From the NCBI RefSeq assembly GCF_001644575.1, contig NZ_CP015596.1, positions 5,270,001 through 5,334,000 on the forward strand: 64,000 nt of DNA. The letters run 5' to 3'. The DNA is from Mycobacterium adipatum (GTDB lineage: Bacteria; Actinomycetota; Actinomycetes; Mycobacteriales; Mycobacteriaceae). The first letter of the stretch is position 1. Every line of letters starts with the position of its first letter. Shown here piece after piece: positions 9,466-18,447 of this stretch. Below the pieces are notes generated by a model. The model ran no database searches. It had not been told where the DNA came from and saw only the letters and a program-made list of their open reading frames with translations. The position numbers and the translations under genes were made by a program.

Positions 9466-10706
9466 CGCTGCACCTGCGTTTCTTCGTCGATGTCTGCGTA
9501 CGCGAGGTCCCACAGGTCGATGTCCTCGTCGCACAGGGCCGCGATGTCGACATCGCGGCCCAGCAGTTCCCGCACCGCCATGATGTCCTCGCCGCGGTCG
9601 ATGGCGAACGCGCCGCACACGGTGGAGCCCTCCAGATAGAAGCCGGTGAAGTCCAGCGCGCCGACATCGCCGCGGATCACCGGATCCCCGGTGGCCACGC
9701 CCACGAATTGGAGGTTGCGGCCGTGCTGATCCGACCAGAACCACGGCGCATCATCGGAGACGGTGTCGCGGCCCAGCATCGCGTTGGACACCGCGACGCC
9801 CTGCCTGCTGGCGTTGTCGAAGTGTTCCGAGCGAATGTGGCGGCCCGCCCGCGCTGAATATCGGCGGGCCACATCACCGGCGGCGTAGATGTTCGGGATG
9901 CTGCTGCGGCCCGACGCGTCCACCACGACGCCGTCGCGCACGTGCAGGCCGGAGGCCTCGGCGGCGGCGGTGTTCGGTGTGATGCCGATGCCGATCACGA
10001 CGGCGTCGGCCTCGAAAGGCGTTGCGCTGCCCGATACCTCGATCACCACGCCGTCGCCGGTGGTCCGGATGCCGTCCAGCTGCACGCCGGTGCGCAGATC
10101 CACGCCGTTGTCGCGGTGCAGCCCGCTGACGGCCTGGCCCATCGCCGTTCCGAGGATGCGGGCCAGCGGCACCGGTACCGATTCGAACACGGTGACCGCC
10201 ACCCCCGCCGCGGCCGCGGTGGCCGCGATCTCCAGACCGATGAAACCCGCGCCGACGATGGCCAGCCGCTTGCCCGGTACCAGCACCCGAGCCAGCGCCA
10301 CGGCATCGTCGAGGGTGCGCAGGTAGTGCACCAGGTCCGGGCGCGGACCCTGCACCGCCACCCGGCGCGGACTGCCCCCGGTCGCGAAAAGCACTGCGTC
10401 GGCGGTGATGTCGACTCCGCTGTCCAGTGCCACGGTGCGGGTGCCGGGTTCCACCCGGGCCACGCTGGTTCCGGTGAGAATCTCTATGTCGTTGTCGGCG
10501 ATCCAGCTGGGCCGCAGAATCCACAGGGCCGACTCGCTCTCGGTGCCCGCCAGAAATTCCTTGGACAGCGGCGGCCGCTGATAGGGCGCGTGGGGTTCGT
10601 CCCCGATGAGCACGATGCGGCCGTCGAAGCCCTGCCGGCGCAGGTTGCGGGCGGCGACGGCGGCGGCCTGGCCGGCGCCGACGGTGACGATGGTGCGCGG
10701 TGTCAT
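9462..10706 (-). CDS. FAD-dependent ferredoxin reductase
   Basis: 414 residues from ATG 10706 (ATGA overlap with the Rieske stop). Two dinucleotide folds are visible: VTVGAGQAAAVAA for FAD at the N-terminus and LAIVGAGFIGLEIA for NAD(P)H in the middle, with the conserved YAAGDVA near the FAD end and a C-terminal reductase domain. This is the rubredoxin/putidaredoxin/BphA4-type reductase. With the adjacent Rieske ferredoxins it forms a complete NAD(P)H to reductase to ferredoxin chain, very likely feeding the oxygenase-like gene upstream. Confidence 0.92.
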   Translation of the reverse strand: MTPRTIVTVGAGQAAAVAARNLRRQGFDGRIVLIGDEPHAPYQRPPLSKEFLAGTESESALWILRPSWIADNDIEILTGTSVARVEPGTRTVALDSGVDITADAVLFATGGSPRRVAVQGPRPDLVHYLRTLDDAVALARVLVPGKRLAIVGAGFIGLEIAATAAAAGVAVTVFESVPVPLARILGTAMGQAVSGLHRDNGVDLRTGVQLDGIRTTGDGVVIEVSGSATPFEADAVVIGIGITPNTAAAEASGLHVRDGVVVDASGRSSIPNIYAAGDVARRYSARAGRHIRSEHFDNASRQGVAVSNAMLGRDTVSDDAPWFWSDQHGRNLQFVGVATGDPVIRGDVGALDFTGFYLEGSTVCGAFAIDRGEDIMAVRELLGRDVDIAALCDEDIDLWDLAYADIDEETQVQR

Positions 10707-11050
10707 GTCCGCGCCTCCTCTGCGGTGCGGGCCGGCACGGTTTCCGGCGCGAGGTTGACGTAGATGGTGCCGTCGTCGTCGACGCGCACCGGGTAGGTGG
10801 GCTGGCACCGATCCTGATCGGCCTCGTGGCCGGTCTCCAGGTCGAACTGCCATTGGTGGCCCGGGCAGATCACCTTGCCGTGCAGCAGCGTCCCCTTGAA
10901 CAGCGAACGATCTTGGTGCACACAGAGATCGGCGAAGGCATACACCCGCCCTTCGGTCTGGAACAGCGCGATGGCCAGACCGTCGACCTCGACCCGCAGC
11001 TTGCGGCGTCTGCCCAGTTCTCGTGCGGTGGCGACCGCGGTCCACTCCAT
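10703..11050 (-). CDS. Rieske [2Fe-2S] ferredoxin (second of two)
   Basis: 115 residues from ATG 11050. Ligand motifs CVH (in DLCVHQDRS) and CPGH (in VICPGHQWQF) give the CxH...CxxH Rieske pattern. It sits directly between the diiron protein (64-base gap) and the reductase (ATGA overlap), the most likely electron carrier between the two. It is clearly different in sequence from the Rieske ferredoxin at 7626-7982. Confidence 0.9.
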   Translation of the reverse strand: MEWTAVATARELGRRRKLRVEVDGLAIALFQTEGRVYAFADLCVHQDRSLFKGTLLHGKVICPGHQWQFDLETGHEADQDRCQPTYPVRVDDDGTIYVNLAPETVPARTAEEART

Positions 11051-11114
11051 GATTCTCCTGTCCGATCCCGGCACGCCCGCGCGTGCGTGGCTGGCGAGGG
11101 CGCGCCGAGGTCTC

Positions 11115-11834
11115 TCAGACGCCGGCGGGCTCCAGCTCGGGTGCGACATAGGTGTCGTACAGACCCTTGGTGTAAGAGAACCGCATCTCCGCGCCCCAGC
11201 GCACCATCTGCAGGCAGCGCTGCTGCAGCGCCACGGTGTCGGCGTGGTCCAGCACGATCTGGTAGCCGCGTTCGCCGTGCACCACATCGGAGGTGATGTG
11301 CAGATCGAAGAACTCGATCTCGTCCTCGGTGAACTTGTAGACCTCGCGCAGCGGCACGATCTGCTTGGTGTAGATGCTGGGCACCTGCGATTCCAGACCC
11401 ACCACCAGCGCGGCGGTGGCCACCACGAAGTGTTCGCGCTGCGACACCGCATAGCACCAGGACTGCAGGCCACGGGTGATGGCGTTCATGTTGTTCGGGT
11501 CCTCGATGCGTTCCTTGGTGGTGCCGCACGCCTCGCCGAACTTGATCAGCAGGTCGGTGTGCCGGATGTCGGCGAGCTCCTCCTCGTACATGTTCTGCAG
11601 CGTGAAATCCTTCGCGCCGGTGAACTCGTCGGGGGTGTTGGAGTAGATGTTGGCCAGGTAATCGGCGAACGGTCCGACGTAGTGAAAGTGGTTCTCCGCC
11701 CAGCGCGCGAAGTGGTGGCGCTCCAGCTGCCCCTCGGCCCACGCCTTGGAGAAGGATGCGTTCTTGGCCTCACGGCCCTTGATGGCGTTCTCGAGTTCGG
11801 CGCGGAACTCGTCCCGGCCCAGCAACTCAGTCAT
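11115..11834 (-). CDS. Heme-oxygenase-like diiron oxidase (HDO/PqqC-like) family protein
   Basis: 239 residues from ATG 11834 (GGG about 10 bases upstream; an in-frame start at 11873 is possible). All-helical protein of the iron-containing redox/PqqC-like superfamily. Candidate metal ligands: a glutamate at 84-86 (MYEEELADIRH), H92, E148, and the diagnostic H179-x3-D183-x2-H186 in DLHITSDVVHGE, the spacing seen in HDO enzymes that oxidise amines, amino acids or fatty acids with O2. Ligand assignment rests on motif spacing, not alignment. It heads an operon with its own Rieske/reductase chain and an aldehyde dehydrogenase. A TenA-like or cofactor-free PqqC-like role is less likely given the retained ligands. 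Confidence 0.82.
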   Translation of the reverse strand: MTELLGRDEFRAELENAIKGREAKNASFSKAWAEGQLERHHFARWAENHFHYVGPFADYLANIYSNTPDEFTGAKDFTLQNMYEEELADIRHTDLLIKFGEACGTTKERIEDPNNMNAITRGLQSWCYAVSQREHFVVATAALVVGLESQVPSIYTKQIVPLREVYKFTEDEIEFFDLHITSDVVHGERGYQIVLDHADTVALQQRCLQMVRWGAEMRFSYTKGLYDTYVAPELEPAGV

Positions 11835-11936
11835 GGATTCGATCCCTTCGATCTGTTGATTTCGCGAAACCACCGACTTTGAAGGGTGTTTCGCATCTGA
11901 TGGGGCTGCAAGACGCCGCTGCGCTGCGAAGTCGCC

Positions 11937-11954
11937 TGTGCACCAGCGACATTA
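11937..11954 (-). promoter_or_regulatory. Candidate HDO operon promoter with GTGCACA box at the start site
   Basis: On the minus strand a TAATGT hexamer (11949-11954) fits the mycobacterial -10 pattern TANNNT. Just downstream, where transcription would start, is GGTGCACA (11937-11944). A second GGTGCACACC lies at 12018-12027. No convincing -35 was found. The overlap of box and start site suggests repressor or PucR-regulator binding, as inference. Confidence 0.4.
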
Positions 11955-12031
11955 ACCTTCGACTCTGGGGTTGGGACATGGACAACATCACCTCCGATGC
12001 CCGTCACCCCGAGTCATGGTGCACACCGGCC

Positions 12032-12484
12032 TCAGTGCGTGCCGACCGCCGCGGTCAGCGCCTCGAACTCGGCGAGGATCGCCGCTCCGACCGCCTTGTC
12101 CTGTGCACCGTTACCACCGCTGATGCCGACCCCGCCGATGATCTGGCCGTTGAACACGAGCGGGAAGCCACCGACGAATACGGCGAACTTGCCGGGCAGC
12201 ATATGGCTGATTCCGAAGGCCTCGTTGCCCGGCAACGCCGGCCCGTCGGGTGCCTCGTTGAACAGGTGGGTGGCCCGCTCGTGACCCGCGGCGGTGAACG
12301 CCTTGGCGATCGAGATGTCCACGCCCGTCAACCGGGCACCCGGAAGTCGGTGCAGAGCAAGGACATTGCCGCCGTCATCACAGATGCACAGGGTCTGCTT
12401 GACACCGATCTCCTCGGCCTTGGCGCGCCCGGCGGCGAGCAGCGGCAGGGCGTCGTCGAGGGTGATCCGGTAGATCTGGTGCAT
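12032..12484 (-). CDS. GlcG/HbpS-like protein
   Basis: 150 residues with the GlcG/HbpS (PF03928-type) fold signatures: TLCICDDGGNVLALHRLPGA near the N-terminus and GGFPLVFNGQIIGGVGISGG near the C-terminus. Some relatives bind heme or act as PduO C-terminal-like domains; others sit beside glycolate or amine catabolic genes with no known activity. The start has a good site (CAGGAGGTCAGCAG before ATG). It lies 197 bases upstream of the HDO gene, divergent from the PucR regulator, and probably belongs to the same regulon. Confidence 0.8.
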   Translation of the reverse strand: MHQIYRITLDDALPLLAAGRAKAEEIGVKQTLCICDDGGNVLALHRLPGARLTGVDISIAKAFTAAGHERATHLFNEAPDGPALPGNEAFGISHMLPGKFAVFVGGFPLVFNGQIIGGVGISGGNGAQDKAVGAAILAEFEALTAAVGTH

Positions 12485-12726
12485 TCTGCTGACCTCCTGA
12501 GATTGTCGGCGCTGGCCGAATCCGGGTGTGACGGGCGATCTCGCCCGCCGGCGGTGTGCCTGGTGAATGTCTACCGGGGCGAGCGCACCTGCGCCTTGGT
12601 CACAATGTCGGCTTTATCGGACGCATCGTGGTCAAGGTGCACATAGTCTGTGGGCAGTCGAGAATGTGATGGTGTTGGTTCGAGCCCGCCACCTCGATGA
12701 TCGCTTCGCACAGGGCAGGTGAGGAC
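12485..12726. promoter_or_regulatory. Divergent control region between the GlcG-like gene and the PucR regulator
   Basis: 242 bases between two divergent starts. A GGTGCACA box (12636-12643) is followed immediately by TAGTCT (12644-12649), a possible -10 for the PucR gene. No strong -35 was seen. The same box type occurs at the HDO promoter and upstream of the permease at 16171. Confidence 0.35.
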
Positions 12727-14397
12727 ATGGCACCAGAGCACCCCCACGGGGACCGGATGACGGTCGCCGGTTTGCTGGACGAATCACTTATGTCCGGCGC
12801 CCGGGTGGTCGCCGGAGACGATCATCTGGGCCGCGAGTTGCATTGGGTGCTGCCCCTTTCCGAGGTGCTGTCCCGGCACGAGCCGCTCGACGGTGTGGCG
12901 GTCTACGCGCGCCCGGAGGCGCTGCTGGGCACCGCGGGCGCGCTGGCGGCGCTGGCCGCCCGCGGGGCGACGACGCTGGTAGTCGACGGTTCGGTGCCCG
13001 CCGATTTCCCGTCCGCCCTGCCGGCCGGTCTGGTGGTGGTCGAGACGGCATTTCCGGTCGGGTTCACCGCGTTGAACCGGCTGCTCGCCGAGCGGGCGCT
13101 GAGCCAGGAAGTGCACGTGATGCGGTACGCCACCCACGTGCACGCGTCCCTGGCGGGGCTGTTCCACCGTGGGGCCGGCCTGCAGATCTTGATCCGCGAG
13201 GTGTCCAACCTGGCCCGTAATCCGGCGCTGGCGCTCGACGCCCGCGGCCACATCGTGGCCCATAACGGTGTGTCCGCCGAGGCGGCGGGGGCCCTCACCG
13301 AGCTCATCGTGCCCAGGCTCACCGTCGACCTGCCGGCCGCGGCCCGGCTCTCCGGACACCACGACACCCGCGTCGAACATCTCACCGACCTGCACGCCAA
13401 CACCTGGACGGTGATCTCCACCGCCATCCGGCTCGGCAAGGCGTTCGAGGGCTGGGTGGTCGTCCTGGTCCCGGGCGCCGAGCCCGGAGCCCATGATCTG
13501 GCGCGGCACAGGGTCGTCACCGAACAGGCGACGGCGATCATCGGTTCGGAGATGCTGCGACAGCACAGCGTCGACGAGGCCGAGGAACGCGCCCGCGGCG
13601 ATTTCGTCCAGGCCCTGGTGCACGGACACTTCTCCAGCGAGCACGATATGCGCGCCCGGGCCGAGTACCACGATGTCGACATCGATTCGCAGTTCGGTGT
13701 TTTCGTCGCCCCGGGGGCGATACCGCACGGTGCGGACAATCCCGCGGCCAGCATGGTGCGGTTGGCCCGCTACGCCGCCAACGTGGCACCGGACCCGGCC
13801 GTGCGCTCGTATGTCACTGTGCTCGGCGATGTCCTGGTGGTGGTGCGGTCGCTGTGTGGTGCGGACGACGCCGCGCGGCGCCGCGAGATGGTGCATTACG
13901 CCGAGGCGATGGCCGGTGAGCTGGAGAACCGTCGCGGCGCAGCCGTCGCCGTGTGCTACAGCAGGCCGGTGACCGGCGCGCAGTCCGTCTCCGCCAGTTA
14001 CCGAGAGGCCCGTATCGCACTGGGCATCGCGCGCAGACTGGGCCTCACCGGCGCGGTGGCGTACCAGGATCTGCGCAGTTTCACCGTGCTCGCCGAGATC
14101 GCCGAGACCGAGCAGAGCAAGGCCCTGGTCAACGACATACTGGGGCCGCTGCGCGGTACTCCGGATCTGCGCGATTTCCTGACCGGCTACCTGGCCAACG
14201 GCGGGAACGTCAATGCCACCGCCAGGGTGCTCAATGTGCACCGCAACACCATGCTGACCAAGTTGGATCGGGTGTCGCGGGCGATCGGGTTGGACGTGCG
14301 CGTGCCCGACAATCAGTTCACCGTCTGGTTGGCGATCCGGCTCGACCTGCTCAGTGAGGTGCACACCGCCGTCGACCGCGAGGCCAGCTTTCGCTGA
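12727..14397 (+). CDS. PucR-family transcriptional regulator
   Basis: 556 residues from ATG 12727 (AGGTGAGG just upstream; an in-frame ATG at 12697 is weaker). The N-terminal 120 residues match the purine-catabolism-regulator sensor domain (TVAGLLDESLMSGARVVAG... then ALLGTAGALAALAARGATTLVV). The middle resembles a GAF/GGDEF-like linker, and the C-terminus is the PucR HTH (LANGGNVNATARVLNVHRNTMLTKLDRV). Such proteins usually activate catabolic operons in response to the substrate. It is divergent from the GlcG-HDO genes and convergent with the MFS transporter, so it is the likely regulator of this region. Confidence 0.88.
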   Translation: MAPEHPHGDRMTVAGLLDESLMSGARVVAGDDHLGRELHWVLPLSEVLSRHEPLDGVAVYARPEALLGTAGALAALAARGATTLVVDGSVPADFPSALPAGLVVVETAFPVGFTALNRLLAERALSQEVHVMRYATHVHASLAGLFHRGAGLQILIREVSNLARNPALALDARGHIVAHNGVSAEAAGALTELIVPRLTVDLPAAARLSGHHDTRVEHLTDLHANTWTVISTAIRLGKAFEGWVVVLVPGAEPGAHDLARHRVVTEQATAIIGSEMLRQHSVDEAEERARGDFVQALVHGHFSSEHDMRARAEYHDVDIDSQFGVFVAPGAIPHGADNPAASMVRLARYAANVAPDPAVRSYVTVLGDVLVVVRSLCGADDAARRREMVHYAEAMAGELENRRGAAVAVCYSRPVTGAQSVSASYREARIALGIARRLGLTGAVAYQDLRSFTVLAEIAETEQSKALVNDILGPLRGTPDLRDFLTGYLANGGNVNATARVLNVHRNTMLTKLDRVSRAIGLDVRVPDNQFTVWLAIRLDLLSEVHTAVDREASFR

Positions 14398-14401
14398 CCG
14401 G

Positions 14402-15796
14402 TCACCGTTGCGGTGTCGGGTCGGGCCCGATGAACGAGCCCGCCAGGCCGAGCACCGCGACACCGCAGACCATCGCGAACGCCAACGTGAAGCCGATGGT
14501 GGTGTCGAGGTCCAAGGCGATGGCGACCCACGCGGCTCCCATCGCCGACCCGCCGAAGCGCACCAGATTGAACAGCCCGAGCCCGGTGCCTTGGGCTCCC
14601 GCCGGCGAGCGAGTGGCCCCGGTGGCCGCCGGCGTCTGCACCAACGCCGTCCCGATCCCGATCAGCACCAGGATCGCGACGAAGCCGGCCAGGCCCCAAC
14701 GCCTTTCGAGCAGATGCTGACCGACAGCCACCGCGAGCAGCGCCTGACCGAAGATCAGCAGCGACAGGCCCGTCCGCAGCACCCGGCGGGCACCGATCTT
14801 GTCGAGGTAACGTCCGACCAGCGGGCCGAGGATCACCATCGAGGCCGGGATCGCCAACAGCACCACGCCGGCCAGCGACCCGGTCCGGCCGCTGCCGACC
14901 AGGTAGAGGGGCACCGCGAGCAGCGTGGCGCCCAGGCTGAACATGAACGCGAACGCACCGAGGGTGCTGCGCACGAACCGGGCCTCCGCAACCAGTCGGA
15001 CGTCCACGAAGGGTGTGGGCACCCGGAGGCAGTGCCGGACGAAGAAGACCAGGATCGCCACCGACACCACCACGGCGACGCCGACCGCGACCGAAAGTCC
15101 CTGGGCCGGGATGAGTGCCACCGCGAGGATGAGCAGCCCGGATCCCAGTGTCAGTGCGACGGCGCCGACGGTGTCGAAACGCATCCGGGTGCCCGGATGG
15201 CGGGGGATGTGGCGCAGCGTGCCCACGAACCCGGCCAGGGCGACCGGCACCAACGGCACGAAGACCCAGCGCCACCCCCAGCCGTCGGCGACAAAACCAC
15301 CCATGGTGGGACCGATGGCCTGACCGATACCGTTCACCGAGGCCCACAGCCCCACCGCTCTGCCCCGGCGCTCCCCGGCGAACAGCCAGGTCAGCAGGCC
15401 GAGCACGGCCGGGCCCAACGCCGAGGCCGCCGCACCGCCCAGGCAGCGCCACAGGATCAGCAGTTCCAGCGACGGCGCGGTCGCCGCACCGACGGCGCAT
15501 ACCGCCGTCGCGAGCATCGACGCGCAGTACATCCGGCGCCGGCCGAATCGGTCGCCGATCCAGCCGACGAGCGGCATCGTCGCGGTGAACGTCATCAGAA
15601 AGCCGACCACCACGAACACGCCGCTGCCCAGCGGTGCGTCGAACTCGGCGAGGATCGCCGGCATGGGCACGTTCACGACGTTGTTGCTCACCGTGCCGAC
15701 CAGGGTCCCGGAGAGCAGCGCGGCCAGCGCCAGCGGCGTGCCGGCTCCTTCGGGGACGGCCGGGCCCGCCGGCGCGCGGCTGTCTGTATCAGTCAT
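14402..15796 (-). CDS. MFS transporter, DHA2 (EmrB/QacA) type
   Basis: 464 residues with about 14 predicted membrane segments and the MFS motif A (GDRFGRRRM, about residues 80-88). The N-terminal SGTLVGTVSNNVVNVPMPAI is typical of the DHA2 drug:H+ antiporter group. It ends 4 bases from the convergent PucR gene and starts at the edge of a 374-base control region containing GTGCACA boxes. It could export a toxic intermediate or import a substrate; sequence does not decide. Confidence 0.85.
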   Translation of the reverse strand: MTDTDSRAPAGPAVPEGAGTPLALAALLSGTLVGTVSNNVVNVPMPAILAEFDAPLGSGVFVVVGFLMTFTATMPLVGWIGDRFGRRRMYCASMLATAVCAVGAATAPSLELLILWRCLGGAAASALGPAVLGLLTWLFAGERRGRAVGLWASVNGIGQAIGPTMGGFVADGWGWRWVFVPLVPVALAGFVGTLRHIPRHPGTRMRFDTVGAVALTLGSGLLILAVALIPAQGLSVAVGVAVVVSVAILVFFVRHCLRVPTPFVDVRLVAEARFVRSTLGAFAFMFSLGATLLAVPLYLVGSGRTGSLAGVVLLAIPASMVILGPLVGRYLDKIGARRVLRTGLSLLIFGQALLAVAVGQHLLERRWGLAGFVAILVLIGIGTALVQTPAATGATRSPAGAQGTGLGLFNLVRFGGSAMGAAWVAIALDLDTTIGFTLAFAMVCGVAVLGLAGSFIGPDPTPQR

Positions 15797-16170
15797 GGCG
15801 GGGACTTCCGTGGCCGATCTGTGGAGTGGATGCGCGGGGATGCACGCACGTGCATCGGTCCAGTTACTGTCTCACTCCCCACGCGGCAGGGGTGACGTCC
15901 GGGTGAGTCAAGGCGCACAGCGACGTTGCCCGTATTCGGGCATCATGCACACCACGCTCCGGGTGTGCACAGGGTGACACCCCCCACCGGGCCGCGGATT
16001 TTAACGTCTGCGAAACACCGCGACATCAGGATGACAATGTCGGAACACGTTGCACAGGGGCGTGCGCACAGCGTTGTGCACAGTGTGCGTTGACCCGTCC
16101 GGGCAACGGGCCCAGCATTCCTGCATCAGACTGCACAGCCCACGAGCAGTTGTGAGTGAAAAGACCCTCA
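15797..16170. promoter_or_regulatory. Divergent intergenic region with clustered GTGCAC inverted repeats
   Basis: 374 bases without a gene, between the MFS transporter (minus) and the permease (plus). It holds ATGCAC-N4-GTGCAT (15840-15855), TGCACACC-N8-GGTGTGCA (15946-15969), TTGCACA (16051-16057 region) and the palindrome TGTGCACA (16075-16082). The repetition suggests an operator cluster for a dimeric regulator. No coding sequence was recognised here. Confidence 0.45.
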
Positions 16171-17727
16171 ATGGACATACACCTGAGCGCGGCCCATTGG
16201 ATCTACCTGGCCGGGATTGTCGTCATTCTCATCACGATGGCGCTCCGCAAGAACATCGTCGTGCCGGCGGTCATCGCGACTCTGCTTACCGCGTGGGTGT
16301 TTTCGGGCAGCATCGTGACCGGACTCTCGTCGATCTTCAATGCCAGCCTGGTCGCCGCCCAGGAGCTGTTCAACATCTTCCTCATCATCGCGTTCATCAC
16401 CGCCATGCTGGGCGCGCTGCGTGAGATGGGTGCCGACAAACTGATGGTGACCCCGTTCCGGCGGGTGATGCGCGCGGGCACCAGCAGCTTCATCACCCTC
16501 GCGATCGTCACCTACGTCATCTCGCTGTTCTTCTGGCCCACGCCGGCCGTCCCACTGGTGGGCGCCGTGCTGATACCGGTGGCCATCCGCGCCGGCCTGA
16601 GCCCGCTGTCGGTGGGCATGGTGATCGCCATCGCCGGGCAGGGCATGGCGCTGTCGTCGGACTACATCATCAAGGTCGCGCCCGGTATCTCGGCGACCGC
16701 GGCCGGGGTCGACCCCGACGGTGTGGCCGACAAGGCGCTGGTGCTCTCGCTGATCACCGGTATCGCCGCGCTGCTCATCACCTACGTCATGCAGCGCAGG
16801 ACATGGCGGAAGCCGTCGGCGGATCTGCTGGTCGCCTGGGAGAACAAGGCCGACAAGCTCGGCCTGCCCGAGGACGGACCGGGTTCCGGTGCCGGTGGTA
16901 CCGGGTCGGCTCGCGACGGTGGCGACGGTCGCACCCCGGTGCCGACGGGCTCCGGTGGCACGTCGGCCACCGCAACGCTGGTGGCGGCGGACACGCTGAC
17001 CGAGCCCGCCCCGTCGAACTCGTTGGCCGCGAAGATATTCGCCACCCTGGTGCCCGCCGCCTACCTCGCGTTCATCGTCTACCTGCTGCTCGGGAAATTC
17101 ACCTCGCTGGTGCCGCCGCTGCAGGGTGGCGACGCGGCGGGCATCGTCGGCGGTATCGCGGCGATCCTGCTGTTCGCCGCCTGCCTGACCAACGACAAGC
17201 GCGACTGCCTGGAAAGCTCGTCCACCCACATCATCGACGGGCTGGTGTTCGCCTTCAAGGCGATGGGCGTCGTGTTGCCGATCGCCGGGTTCTTCTTCAT
17301 CGGCAGTGGCGACTTCTCCGCACGCGTGCTCGGGATGGGAGCCGACGCCACCGGGCCGGCCTTCCTCTTCGACCTGATCAGTGCCGCAATGGCGCATGTG
17401 ACGCCCAGCCCGTTCGTCCTCGGTTTCGGTGTGCTCTTCGTGGGAATCGTTGCCGGACTTGATGGTTCCGGATTCAGCGGTCTGCCGTTGACGGGCTCGC
17501 TGGCCGGCGCGCTCGGCCCCGCCGCCAACATGGATCCGGCCACCCTGGCCGCCATCGGCCAGATGGGCAACATCTGGTCCGGAGGCGGCACCCTGGTGGC
17601 CTGGTCCTCGCTGATCGCGGTCGCCGGCTTCGCTCGGGTCCCGGTGCTGACCCTGGCGCGCAAGTGCTTCCTGCCGGTGATGGCCGGTCTGGTGCTCTCC
17701 ACGGTCTTCGCCATTCTCGTCTTCTGA
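16171..17727 (+). CDS. Ion-transporter-like permease, unknown substrate
   Basis: 518 residues from ATG 16171; a GTG at 16156 is an alternative. About 11-12 hydrophobic segments. The FWPTPAVPLVGAVLIPVA and GMALSSDYIIKVAPGISATAAG regions resemble carboxylate/ion transporters of the IT superfamily (GntP, DcuC, NhaC-like), but I do not recognise a specific family. The centre carries a cytoplasmic-looking Gly/Ser/Thr-rich loop (about residues 230-275). The stop overlaps the start of the next gene (TGATG). Proximity to the PucR regulon makes an organic-acid or amine-product uptake role possible, as inference. Confidence 0.6.
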   Translation: MDIHLSAAHWIYLAGIVVILITMALRKNIVVPAVIATLLTAWVFSGSIVTGLSSIFNASLVAAQELFNIFLIIAFITAMLGALREMGADKLMVTPFRRVMRAGTSSFITLAIVTYVISLFFWPTPAVPLVGAVLIPVAIRAGLSPLSVGMVIAIAGQGMALSSDYIIKVAPGISATAAGVDPDGVADKALVLSLITGIAALLITYVMQRRTWRKPSADLLVAWENKADKLGLPEDGPGSGAGGTGSARDGGDGRTPVPTGSGGTSATATLVAADTLTEPAPSNSLAAKIFATLVPAAYLAFIVYLLLGKFTSLVPPLQGGDAAGIVGGIAAILLFAACLTNDKRDCLESSSTHIIDGLVFAFKAMGVVLPIAGFFFIGSGDFSARVLGMGADATGPAFLFDLISAAMAHVTPSPFVLGFGVLFVGIVAGLDGSGFSGLPLTGSLAGALGPAANMDPATLAAIGQMGNIWSGGGTLVAWSSLIAVAGFARVPVLTLARKCFLPVMAGLVLSTVFAILVF

Positions 17728-18425
17728 TGGCACTGACCGAGACCGAGGAGAAGCTGGCCCTGGCCGCGACCGTCACCCTCACCTTCGTCACCGGGGTCGT
17801 CGACGCGGTCGGCTTCCTGGCCCTGGACCGGGTGTTCACCGGCAACATGACCGGCAACATCGTCATCCTCGGCATGGGCGTGGCGGGTGCGGACGATCTG
17901 CCGGTGCTGGGTCCGGCGATCGCGCTGGCCGCGTTCACGGCGGCGGCTTTCGTCGCCGGACTGGTGTTGCGGGCCGGGGCCAAGGGCTGGCAACACCGGG
18001 TCACCGTGCTGCTCACGCTCGGCGCAGTGACGTTGGCCGCGCTGACCGCCGTCGCCGTCGTGGTGGGCGATCAGTCCGGGCCGGCCCTCCAGGTGATGAT
18101 GGCCGCCGCGACGGCCGCGGTGATGGGTTCCCAAGCCATGGTCGCCCGGGCCGTCGGGGTCGCCGACATGACCACCGTCGTGGTGACCTCCACGCTGGCG
18201 TCACTGGCGGGCGAGACCTGGACCCGCCGCGGCGGCGGGGTGCTGCTCAACCGTCGATTCGGGGCCATCGCCGCGATCTTCGCCGGAGCAGTGGCCGGCG
18301 CCCTGCTGCTGCGCTGGCACATCGCGGTGCCCTTCGCCGTGGCGACCGCACTGACCTCAGCCGTCGCGGTGCTCGGCCACCTGCGGTTGTCGCGCACGCT
18401 GCTGATCGACGTGTCCGCGCGGTAG
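17727..18425 (+). CDS. YoaK/DUF1275-family membrane protein
   Basis: 232 residues from ATG 17727, which overlaps the stop of the permease gene. The sequence FVTGVVDAVGFLALDRVFTGNMTGNIVILG is the YoaK (DUF1275) signature: a six-helix integral membrane protein of unknown function. Translational coupling to the permease suggests they work together. Confidence 0.85.
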   Translation: MALTETEEKLALAATVTLTFVTGVVDAVGFLALDRVFTGNMTGNIVILGMGVAGADDLPVLGPAIALAAFTAAAFVAGLVLRAGAKGWQHRVTVLLTLGAVTLAALTAVAVVVGDQSGPALQVMMAAATAAVMGSQAMVARAVGVADMTTVVVTSTLASLAGETWTRRGGGVLLNRRFGAIAAIFAGAVAGALLLRWHIAVPFAVATALTSAVAVLGHLRLSRTLLIDVSAR

Positions 18426-18447
18426 CCGCTGACCGCCGCAGCGGTCG

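Noticed and set aside
11115-11834. TenA thiaminase or PqqC identity for the HDO-type gene
   Set aside because: No thiamine or PQQ genes nearby, and the H-x3-D-x2-H and Glu/His ligand pattern of diiron relatives is present.
12784-14463. Long open frame on the minus strand opposite the PucR gene (559 codons)
   Set aside because: It mirrors the PucR gene codon for codon, a GC-rich third-position shadow, and its translation has no recognisable domain while the plus strand has clear PucR domains.
16168-17733. 521-codon open frame opposite the permease gene
   Set aside because: Its translation is low-complexity, rich in Arg, Gly, His and Gln, typical of antisense shadows; the plus strand encodes a clear membrane protein.
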